The notes under the pieces are model-generated. The model made no database searches. It saw only the letters and a list, made by a program, of their open reading frames with translations, and was not told the DNA's origin. Below are positions 56,212-64,000 of a DNA stretch of 64,000 nucleotides, piece after piece. The position numbers and the translations under genes were made by a program. Within the stretch, counting starts at the first letter, position 1. Every line of letters begins with the position of its first letter. This DNA is from Hemerocallis citrina (taxonomy: Eukaryota; Streptophyta; Magnoliopsida; Asparagales; Asphodelaceae), in contig CM030361.1 of assembly GCA_017893485.1 (NCBI GenBank), positions 137,614,461 through 137,678,460 on the forward strand. Reading direction: 5' to 3'.

Positions 56212-57290
56212 CTAGTCGAACGCCTCCTGCTGCTGAGTGCCCCATTCGAAGCCTTCGGTTCCGTGCAAAACCTTGAAGAAGGGGAGGGACTTCTCTCCAG
56301 ACTTGGAGAGGAAGCGGTCGATGGCCGCCACTCTCCCCATGAGTCGCTGCACCTCCTTGATGTTTCTAGGAGGGGCCAGGTCTATTATGGCCTGGATCTT
56401 CTCGAGGTTTGCCTCGATGCCGTGCTGGCTGACGACAAACCCGAGAAATTTGCCCGAGGAGACGTCGAATGCACATTTGGCGGGATTGAGCCTCATGTTG
56501 TGGGTCGGAAGGATGCCAAAGGCTTCTTCATGGTCAGCAACGTGGTCCTGCCCCTGTTGGCTTTTGACGAGCATGTTGTCGACGTATACCTCCATGTTAC
56601 GACCGATCTGATCTTTGAAGACTCGGTTGACAAGCCTCTGAAAGGTAGCTTTGGCGTTCTTGAGCCCGAAGGGCATAACCCGATAGCAGTAGAGATCCTA
56701 GTCGGTGATGAAGGATGTCTTGGCAATATTCGAGGGGAACATCCGGATTTAATTGTAGCCCGAGAAGGAGTCCATGAAGGTTAGGAGCTCGTGAGCCGAC
56801 GTTGCGTCGATTAGAGCATCGATGCTAGGGAGGGGAAAAAGATCTTTGGGGCACACCTTGTTCAGATCTGTAAATTCTATGCAGATCCTCCAGCTCTGCT
56901 AGCCTTTTTGACCATCACGATGTTTGCCAGCCACTCAGGATAGCTGACCTCTTGAATAAACTGGGCAAACAACAGTTTGTCCACCTCCGCCTTGACAGCT
57001 TGCTGCCTCTCCAGGGCGAACTTATGCCATTTCTGGATGATCGGTTTCGAGCTCGGGATCACGCTCAGTCTGTGCATAACCAGTTCTTCTGAGATCCTGG
57101 ACATGTTGGATGGTTTCCAGGCGAAGAGGTCGATGTTGCGGCGGATACAGTCGATTAGGTTCGACTTCAGGTTGAGGGCGAAGGAGCAGCTCACGCAGAA
57201 CTTCTTTGACTTTTCTTCTGCCTCGAACGAGACTTCTTCCAATTCATCTGCCGATTTGAGCTCTGGTTGGCTTCTTTCAGGTTGAAGTTT
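56212..57290 (-). pseudogene. Element D reverse transcriptase, catalytic motif mutated
   Basis: RT blocks: FIQEVSYPEWLANIVMVKKA, then after a frameshift near 56885 FTDLNKVCPKD, FMDSFSGYN, MPFGLKNAKATFQRLVNRVF, and YVDNML instead of YVDDML near 56575-56586. The Asp-to-Asn change corresponds to one G-to-A transition and would abolish polymerisation. Nonsense codons lie at 56749-56751, 56698-56700 and 56212-56214. The order and spacing match element A. Confidence 0.9.
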
Positions 57291-57959
57291 GACAGCGTCG
57301 AGGGGAAACACCCCGCCTCCGACCACCGTCATATAGCACGATCGTGCGGCCTCTTGATTCCCCTGAACGACGCCGACCACTTGCTTGGTAGGAAACTTCA
57401 GCTTTAGGTGGTAGGCCGAGGGGACAGCCTGGAAGGAGCAGAGCCCGGGTCGGCCGAGGATAGCATTGTACGCTGCTTTGACGTTGACTATCATAAAGTC
57501 CATTGACCCGTTCCGTCTGTGGGGGTCATGCCGGTAGTTACATCTAAGATCATGATCCCCTCTATCTATACTGGGATGCCGGAGAACCAGTGGAGGGTGT
57601 ACCCAACCGGTTTGAGCATGTCCCGAGAGAGTTTGAGGTTCTCGAATGCCTCCACGAAGAGAATGTTCACCGAGCTCCCGTTGTCCACGAGGATCCGGCG
57701 GACTTCGAAGTTCACCATGTCGAGGCTGATGACAAGTGAGTCGCAGTGCGGGAGCCGGACCCCCTCCAGGTGTTCTCTAGAGAAGGAGACAGGAAGTTGC
57801 TAGATCTGGGGGGAAGGAAGGTCTCGAACGATGTTCACCTCTCGGAAGAATGCCTTACAGGATGTATTGGATTCCCTCCCATAGGCCCCCCATGGATGCA
57901 GTGTAGGATGGCCTGGCCTCCGATCTCCTCGAGCTCTGGGTCCTGCTCGGGACATCGTC
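57291..57959 (-). pseudogene. Element D protease region
   Basis: Minus strand near 57675-57705 encodes RRILVDNGSSVNILF, the Tat-type aspartic protease motif. Downstream AYNAILGRPGLCSF gives the C-terminal block. A nonsense codon (after SGIPV) lies near 57568, and a frameshift separates this part from the fragment opening at 57503. It would mature the polyprotein. Confidence 0.85.
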
Positions 57960-59522
57960 TGGGTGTGCGAGGAGGAGGCAAAGGCCTTTGGTTCCTCGTA
58001 TCCCTTCGGTCCCTCAGGCTTTCCCAGGTGAATTCTCAGAGGTACCCCCGTTGGATGAGGGCCTCGATTTCATCCTTGAGGGCCCGACAGTTGTCGGTTT
58101 CATGCATGTTGTCCCGGTGGAAGCGGCAGTGGAACCTTTGGTCTCGTTTCTTGTTGCTGGTCGGTCAAGGGGGTAATCGAACGAGGTCCTTATCCTCAAT
58201 CTCAAGGAGGATGGCTGACACGTTTTGTGTCAGTGGTGTATACCTCTCGAAGTGAGGGACCGGAGGACCCTCTTCATGCCGGTCCCGTCTTTTGGAACCT
58301 TCTTGGCGGCTCGACCTCATCGGCCTTGCGCTTCCCCATCCTAGTGACCTCTTTGGTGCCTTCTGGGTTTAGGGCCTCCTCCGCCCGAATGTGCTTCTCG
58401 ACCCGATTGAGCAGGTCGGGAAAGTCTAGGGGAGGCTTCTTAGCCAAGGAAGCTTTCAGCTGGCCGTGTCGGACATTGTGTCGGAACGCCGCCAAGGCGA
58501 CCCCGGCGTCTAGGGAGGAGACAAGCCTTGCCTCGGCGGTGAACCTCCGGACAAACTCACGGAGTGACTCTCCTTCCTTCTGTTGGAGGTCCAGCAACGA
58601 TGCGCTCGTCTTCTCGGCCTTCCTGCTGGTCACGAAGTGGGCCAGAAAGTTGGCCTCTAGCTGGTCGAACGAGAAGATCGAACCAGGGATGAGCCTAGAG
58701 AACCATTCCCGGGCCGGGCCTCGAAGGGTGGCAGGGAAGGCGCGGCACAGATTGAGATCTGAAGCGCTGTGAATCATCATAAGGGTCTTGAACCCCTCCA
58801 TGTGATTAGCAGGATCACCCTCGTCGTCATAGGTCTCGAACTGGGGAGGCCGAAAATTCTTAGGAATCTTCGCTTCCAAGATAGGAGTAGAGAAATGTGG
58901 TCGGGTCGGCCTATGACCCTGAGCCGGCATCGGACCACCCTCACCAAAATGGGCGAGGTGGTTCTCCATTTCCTATGTGTCGGAGGACGGCATCTTCCTG
59001 CTCTGGTAGGCGGGTCAAGCCGCGAGGCTCGCTACCTCCGGCACCCGACCGCGAGTGAGAGTGGTGGAGTGTCTCGGTTTTGAGGGCCCCTAAGATGGCC
59101 TCCAAGACCTCGTTCCGAAAGTTTTGGAACTCGGCTCATGTGACTGAAGCTTGCCCGGCCAGGTCGCGCTGGAGTGACCGCCTCCGAGCTGTGTGACTGA
59201 GCTCTGGCTCCCGCTCTCGAGACGGTTTCCTGGGATTGTTCGGGACCGAGTTGGAAGCGACCCCTCCCTTTGTTCACCTGGCTTGCCGGTTCTCAATGAT
59301 GCAACGTAAGTCGATCCCGACCGAGCGAGAAGCGCCCGGTCTGACTCTGGGTTCACCATCGACCCTCGGATGGTTGGATCCGTGAGCGTCGGCATGGCTG
59401 TTCTGGGGAGGAGCATCTGGATGACGTCTAGAGGTGACAGCTCTTCTGGCCTTGGGTGCCATGTAAGAGCTCGAATTCTGGGATGACATCCCTGGCTGGG
59501 ATCGGACTGAAGTCAGAACCAA
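57960..59522 (-). pseudogene. Element D gag, broken
   Basis: Opens at 59522 with a Ser/Arg/Pro-rich N-terminal part that is interrupted near 59274 and shifted in frame. The clearest stretch, 58969-58274, has PKNFRPPQFETYDDEGDPAN, FPATLRGPAREWFSRL, FDQLEANFLAHF, KEGESLREFVRRF and EALNPEGTKEV, typical of the retrotransposon gag family in Tat elements. Near 58088-58131 a CRFHRDNMHETDNC motif followed by LKDEIEALIQRGYL matches the C-terminal nucleic-acid-binding end of Tat gag. Stops and frameshifts disable it. Confidence 0.88.
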
Positions 59523-59526
59523 GCTA

Positions 59527-59543
59527 TCCCACAGACGGCACCA
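59527..59543 (-). other. Probable primer-binding site of element D
   Basis: Minus strand TGGTGCCGTCTGTGGGA, three bases inside the 5' LTR. It starts with the TGG expected opposite a tRNA CCA end. I could not assign the tRNA. Confidence 0.6.
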
Positions 59544-59546
59544 ACC

Positions 59547-60042
59547 TGATGTGGTTTATTTTTGGGGTGTGGTTGCAACAGGTGTGAGTTCTTGTAATTT
59601 GTATAGTGGAAGTTGCAGTACTAGCCCTAGTCTGACCCTCGGCTGAGGAACCGGCTCGGGAGTAGCAGGAGTGAGGTAGGGACCGGGTACTCGGCTCGGA
59701 TCTGTGGGCTCGACTCGGTCCTGGGTACCTGCACACTGCCTAGAAACACCGAGAGAAGTCCCAGCGACAAGCCCTCCGACGATCTAGTTAGTCATTAGAA
59801 AACAACAGTAGCTAGGGTTCAGGGGGAGAAAGTTTGATCATCCTTACAGTGAGGAGGGGGTCTGGTATTTATAGGCAGGGAAAACGAGTCTGAGACCCTG
59901 CTGGGCCAGGTCAGACCCGTTTGCTCGTGGGCCTGACGTGGCAGAAGCCCATATGGCTCTAGGTTGACCTGATGATCATAGAAGTGCGGTTTTTTAGGGG
60001 ATCCGATGGCCCGGGAGGGGCTACGTCATCTGTACCATATCA
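59547..60042 (-). repeat. Element D 5' LTR (496 bp)
   Basis: Plus strand TGATGTGGTTTATTTTTGGG to GTACCATATCA. The minus-strand TATAAATA box is at 59866-59873. It is flanked outside by TTAAT (60043-60047), identical to the duplication at 13585-13589. Confidence 0.94.
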
Positions 60043-60047
60043 TTAAT

Positions 60048-60129
60048 GATCCTTAAATTCCAACAAAAACTCAATATCTGGAACTGAAACAACAGTCCAT
60101 GATCCTTAGTTTCTTAATGTGGTTTCATT
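60048..60129. other. Unassigned flank right of element D
   Basis: Short AT-rich sequence with a repeated GATCCTTA phrase. No gene seen. Confidence 0.5.
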
Positions 60130-60169
60130 TTCAGTTTTTCTCACATGGGTCACTAACAAATAGGGTTGG

Positions 60170-60385
60170 CAAACAGGTCGACCAGGCCGGGTTGGGTCGA
60201 ACCCATCCGGGTTGGAACCCAAGTAGGGCGGGTTCGGGTCGGATCTGAGTGTTAACCGGGCCAGGCCGGGCCGGATTGGATTAGCAAAATGTTAACCTGC
60301 CCAACCCGCGAACCCATTTGGGTCCAACCCGGGTCGGGTCAAGTCGGGTCGGGTCGGGTCGAGTCGGGTTGCGGGTTGGCACGTC
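60170..60385. repeat. GGGTC-rich left subterminal region of the hAT element
   Basis: Dense GGGTTGGGTCG, CGGGTCGGGTCGGGTC and GGCCGGGCCGG motifs. The right end (about 62938-63180) carries related CGGGTCGAACGGTCGACCCG motifs. Subterminal repeats are the known transposase-binding sites of hAT elements. Confidence 0.75.
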
Positions 60386-60715
60386 TATTTTAACTTTTTT
60401 TTTTAAAAACTTTTTAAAAATGAAATTTTAATAATAATAAAAATGTAATAATAATAAGAATAAGAATCAAAAAGTAAAATTGCCACACAAAAAAAAGTAT
60501 ATATTATTAATATGATTTTAACTTATACAAGTTTCCCAATTTTTTATAAGCACAAAGATTTTCCACAAATTTGTTCTATACAATAACAAATTTCTTCTAT
60601 ACAATTTCAATTTTCTTCAATTATCCAACTTTTTTATAAGGAACAAAGATTTTATACAATTTTCTTCAATTTGTTGGTCTTCAATTTGTTATTTTTGTTG
60701 TTGGTCTTCAATTCT

Positions 60716-62620
60716 TCATGTTGGTTGCTGTTGTTCTTCTTCTTCTTCTTCCGGCGAGTTGCTTCCACTTGTGGACGTGTCGAACCCTATTCCTTGAAAC
60801 CTATCTTCGACTTTCATCCAGTCTTCCATGCCGACAAGCATCTCTAATGATTGGGGCTTCAAGAGATTCCTGTAATCAGTTAGAACCCTGCCACTTGTAG
60901 AAAATGCACTTTCTGAAGTAACTGTAGAGACAGGAGGAGTTAGTAGATCTTTAGCCATATAGTTAAGAATACTATAAGTATGTTCATGGCCTTTCCACCA
61001 TTGTAAAATATCAAGTGAAGAAGTAAAACTTTCAGAATCTTATTGGTTATGTCAATGTAATTCATTTGGTTGATTAGTCCTAGCTTTTTTTAATTGAATT
61101 TTTGCAAATAAATTAAATGTGGCATCATCTAATTTACTGTTACCCTTACCTTTAGAAGTAGCAGAAGAAGAAGTAACTAAAATAGTTGTACTACTAGATG
61201 TAAAACTTCTATCATAAAATCATACAAGTTATTTAATGTCGATTCAAATTTAACTAAAAATGTTCTGCAATCAATTTCAGATTCATCTTTCCCAAGTAAA
61301 GTAAAAAAAATTCAATCAACTCTTCGTACCTTCTAATTTGATACGAGGATCCATCACAGTTGCAATACAATACAATATAGGAGGATGATTAAAATACTTC
61401 AAAATTTTGGTGTATGTAGGTTTCACAATATGACCAATAAAAGCATCATCAACCATTTCTTTGAAATTTTGCATCATAGTAACTATTGAAATAAAAATGC
61501 TACTAGAAGTAGATTCATAAGATTTTGAAAATTTTAAAGTTGCGGTTTTAAAATGTTCTAAAAATTTTAACAAAGATTCTGCATAAAACCAAGCTTCGGG
61601 AGTCATTTAAAAATTTGGCATATTTTTTGCCATACAAAAACCATTTGTACATGCTTTATATTCAGTAACAACATGTAGCAAATCAAAAGTAAAGTTCCAT
61701 CGGTGTTTAACATCCTTTGAAAATTTTCTAAAATGTACATTTTTAAGCCTACACGAAGCTTTCTATTCTTGAAATATAGGGTCACTTAATGCAATAAAAT
61801 GTACACATTTTCTAATTTTAACTATATATAGGTCGGCTATTTTTAATGCATCTTGAACACATAAATTTAACATATGACATGCACATCTAATATGAAAAAT
61901 ATCGTCACATGGAGGGTTGAATGCGGTTTGTAATATACTAATTGATTCGTTGTTGTTAGATATATTATCAAAACTAATACACATAATTTTATCAAGAATA
62001 TGAAAAATATCACAATTTCTAAAATACGATTTGCAATTTCATTACCATTATGGGGATAGGGCAACGCGACAAGTGATATGATCCTTTTTTGAAGAATCCA
62101 ATCACTGTCGATCCAATGACAAGTTATTCCTATCATTGGAATATTGTTGCAACTCTTCCAACAATCGGAAGTTAAAGAAACTCTACAAGTTAAACTCCAT
62201 AAAATAGCAATCAAAGCTTCTCTCATTTCAGTGCATATTTTAAAACAATCCGACTTCAAAGTATTTCTCGGGATTTTTTTAAAATGCGGGTTTAATACGG
62301 TTTGATTAAAAGTTTCTAAGTCCCTACTTCGGAATAGGAAAATGGTAACTCTTCCCTAATTACTAGTCGGGTCATTTCCCGACGAACAAGTTCGGGAAAA
62401 TACAAGTACAAGTACAAGTAGAAGTCCGGACTCGTATATAGATAGAAAGAGAGCTTCTTTGTTGGAGCCTTGGAGGAGTTGAAGACTTGAAGTAGACGTA
62501 GTTGAAAGTTGAATTCGATATGATCGGAATAGGAAAATAGTAACTCTTCCATAATTACTAGTCGGGTCATTTTCCGACGAACAAATTCGGAAAAATAAAA
62601 GTGGAAGTACAAGTAAAAGT
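60716..62620 (-). pseudogene. hAT transposase (zinc-finger BED / RICESLEEPER type), decayed
   Basis: Fragments in several frames on the minus strand, in order: TRLVIREELPFSYSE near 62325-62380, LKSDCFKICTEM and CRVSLTSDCWKS with ITCHWIDSDWILQKRII (about 62080-62260), IRCACHMLNLCVQDAL (about 61830-61910), WFYAESLLKFLEHF to ATVMDPRIKLE (61316-61606, the DUF4413-like part), and the C-terminal dimerisation domain PPVSTVTSESAFSTSGRVL...LKPQSLEMLVGMEDW (60716-60958) with an acidic tail. Many stops and frameshifts. No BED zinc finger is clearly visible. Confidence 0.85.
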
Positions 62621-62719
62621 CCGGACTCGTATATAGATAGAAAGAGAGTTTCTTTGTTGGAGCCTTGGATGAGTTGAAGACTTGAAGTAGACATAGTTGA
62701 AAGTTGAATTTGATATGAT
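62330..62719. repeat. 195-bp direct tandem duplication inside the hAT element
   Basis: Two copies, 62330-62524 and 62525-62719, both starting CGGAATAGGAAAAT and sharing ACTAGTCGGGTCATTT and TTGTTGGAGCCTTGGA. They duplicate the start of the transposase coding region. Confidence 0.9.
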
Positions 62720-63744
62720 CGGAATTTGTCGCTTCTATGTTGTTAGCTTCTTTGTTGAAAGATTTTCAAATAATTGAGATTGAATTGAGTAGTAGTAATA
62801 GTAGAGAGAGGTGTGAAATTTTTTGAGTGGTTTAAGGAGTATTTATAAGGGGAAAATACAAAATACAACAATACAAAAAAATACCAAAAAAAAACCCAAA
62901 AAATGGCTAGAACATTCGTTGACTGCTAAATTGAACCGTTGGACCCGCGGGTCGAACGGTCGACCCGCATGGGCGAACGTTTGGCCCGTACGGGAAAACG
63001 GTTCGAAACCCGCGGGTTTGTTGGTGGGTTGGCACTGTTCAACAGATTGAGTGGGTCGGGTTGAGCGGGTTTGAAGTTCGATTTCGACGACCCGTTTAGG
63101 CTCGCGGGTTCGACCCAGACCCGAACCGTTACTCTACGGGCCGGGTTGTAGCGAGCGGGTCGCGGATCAGCCCGGCCCGGTTGCTATCCCTACTAACAAA
63201 TATGGAAATTCCATATACCTCACTCAAAATTGATATTTACATGTAACTCACTCACAATATAGACCAATACCAAAAAATTATATTTTTTTTATCCTCACTC
63301 TACTTATGTTAAATCTTACCCTGAGTTTAAAATTGTCTATTTTGCCCTCCTTTTAGGGTTAGGTATGGGATTTAGGTTTTAGGGTTATATTAGGGTTAGG
63401 GTTTTAAAGATGGCAAAATAGTCATTTTTAACTCTTAATTTTAAAAATAGCTCTAACCCTAAATCTTAACCCTTAATTTTAAAGAGGGTAAAATAGTCCT
63501 TTTTTTAAACTCGTGGTAAAATTTAACTTAAAAGAGTGAGAATAGCAAGTTAGTGAGTTACATAGAAATATCAAATTTGTGGGCGGGGTATATGAAATTT
63601 GAAATTTTCACATTTGTTAGTGACCGTGTGAAATTGACCCTTGATTTTAATGTTCTTTCAAAACAAAAGTAAGCTTTTTGCGGAAAAAATAACAACAAAT
63701 TAAGTACAATAACACGACCCAAATTAAGTTTTTGCAGAAAAAAT

Positions 63745-63960
63745 AACAACAAATTAAGAAGAAGAAGAAGAAATTAACTGCAAGCCACATATGAAGAAGA
63801 AATATTAACTGCAAGCCACATACATATGTTTGCTAGAAGAAATTAACTGCAGGCCACATACACATACATATGTTAATTAACTGCAGGCCACATACACATA
63901 CATATGTTTGCTAGAAGAAATTAACTGCAAGCCACATACATATGTTTGCTAGATATAGAA
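63745..63960. repeat. Minisatellite of about 40-48 bp units, about 5 copies
   Basis: The unit AATTAACTGCAAGCCACATA with CATATGTTTGCTAGAAG recurs near 63772, 63806, 63840, 63876 and 63920, with variants GCAAGCC/GCAGGCC. It follows an AAGAAGAAG run. No gene is supported in 63640-64000. Confidence 0.85.
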
Positions 63961-64000
63961 TATGGTGCATACGATTTTAAGATTTATTTCATCTCTTCTT

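Larger units (their letters stand above)
13590..60042 (-). mobile_element. Element D: complete Tat-lineage Ty3/gypsy retrotransposon with nested insertions
   Basis: The element is delimited by two same-orientation LTRs (13590-14105 and 59547-60042) and a perfect 5-bp duplication TTAAT at 13585-13589 and 60043-60047. Read on the minus strand the order is 5' LTR, PBS (59527-59543), gag, protease, RT, RNase H, archaeal-type RNase H, integrase (to 54013), repeats (53050-53900), two antisense genes (49895-52920 on the plus strand), repeats, PPT and 3' LTR. Removing the solo LTR, chromoviruses B and C and their duplications leaves about 15.3 kb. All ORFs carry nonsense codons. The catalytic YVDD is YVDN. 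It is a dead copy, but structurally complete. Confidence 0.95.
60161..63192 (-). mobile_element. hAT transposon (3032 bp) with perfect 8-bp target duplication
   Basis: Starts TAGGGTTGGCAAACAGG and ends GGTTGCTATCCCTA. Inverted, the ends read TAGGGTTGGCAA and TAGGGATAGCAA. The 8-bp duplication CTAACAAA lies at 60153-60160 and 63193-63200. Both subterminal regions are dense in GGGTC/GACCC motifs. The minus strand encodes a decayed hAT transposase. Ends, TSD length and protein all agree with the hAT superfamily. Confidence 0.94.
60130..63640. mobile_element. Foldback (long inverted-repeat) element split by a hAT insertion
   Basis: Outside the hAT element, the left arm (about 60130-60160 plus 63201-63375) and the right arm (about 63440-63640) are inverted copies. 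GGTCACTAACAAAT, CATATACC, TTGATATTT.CATGTAACTC and TTAAAT.TTACC occur on the plus strand on the left and on the minus strand on the right. The centre is rich in AGGGTTAGGGTTTTA. Joined, the element would be about 0.5 kb with no ORF, i.e. MITE-like. Exact ends and its target duplication were not fixed. Confidence 0.65.

Noticed and set aside
63340..63480. Telomere-like AGGGTTAGGGTTT text
   Set aside because: Only a few degenerate copies in both orientations; it is the centre of the foldback element and not a telomeric array.

Overview
The window is plant nuclear DNA made almost entirely of nested transposable elements. Evidence for an angiosperm: Ty3/gypsy elements of three plant lineages (Tat with an archaeal-type second RNase H, Tekay/Del-type chromoviruses with a chromodomain, and an Athila fragment), a plant mobile domain (PMD) gene, a Pong-like PIF/Harbinger element and a hAT element. 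The species cannot be read from the sequence. I see no intact cellular gene, rRNA or tRNA.

Layout. (1) 1-13301, plus strand: the 3' part of a Tat-lineage retrotransposon (element A; its 5' LTR and gag lie left of the window): broken pol, tandem-repeat blocks, two antisense genes on the minus strand, two further repeat arrays and the 3' LTR. (2) 13302-13584: unassigned flank. (3) 13590-60042, minus strand: a complete related Tat element (D) with 0.5-kb LTRs and a perfect 5-bp duplication (TTAAT) at 13585-13589 and 60043-60047. About 15.3 kb is its own sequence. The rest is later insertions: a 3.5-kb solo LTR (14293-17809, TSD GAGCC), chromovirus B (18677-35436) and chromovirus C (37553-48377, TSD ACGAG). 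The 3' LTR of B is itself broken by a composite segment (20239-27032) that joins a truncated Athila 5' end to a PMD gene fragment and then to a Pong-like PIF/Harbinger element. (4) 60043-64000: flank containing a foldback element that is split by a hAT transposon (60161-63192, perfect 8-bp TSD), then a short minisatellite.

How the parts work together. A and D share one plan: LTR, PBS, gag, protease, reverse transcriptase, RNase H, archaeal-type RNase H, integrase, repeats, antisense genes, repeats, PPT, LTR. The antisense unit looks like an independent gene. In both copies it has a TGACGTCA palindrome and a TATAAAT box at similar distances upstream, an acidic N-terminus, a basic patch, a domain resembling the 'putative gypsy type transposon' family, a coiled-coil C-terminus, introns, a second small ORF and an AATAAA signal. 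It is flanked by GC-rich minisatellites whose units carry GGCTCG...CGAGCC half-sites.

Every coding unit is damaged by nonsense codons or frameshifts. Comparing A with D and B with C shows that many stops fit CAG>TAG, CGA>TGA or TGG>TAG/TGA, as expected from deamination of methylated cytosine. C looks youngest because its LTRs are nearly identical. The least ordinary features are the conserved antisense gene with its repeat arrays and the in-frame Athila gag-PMD junction beside the Harbinger genes.
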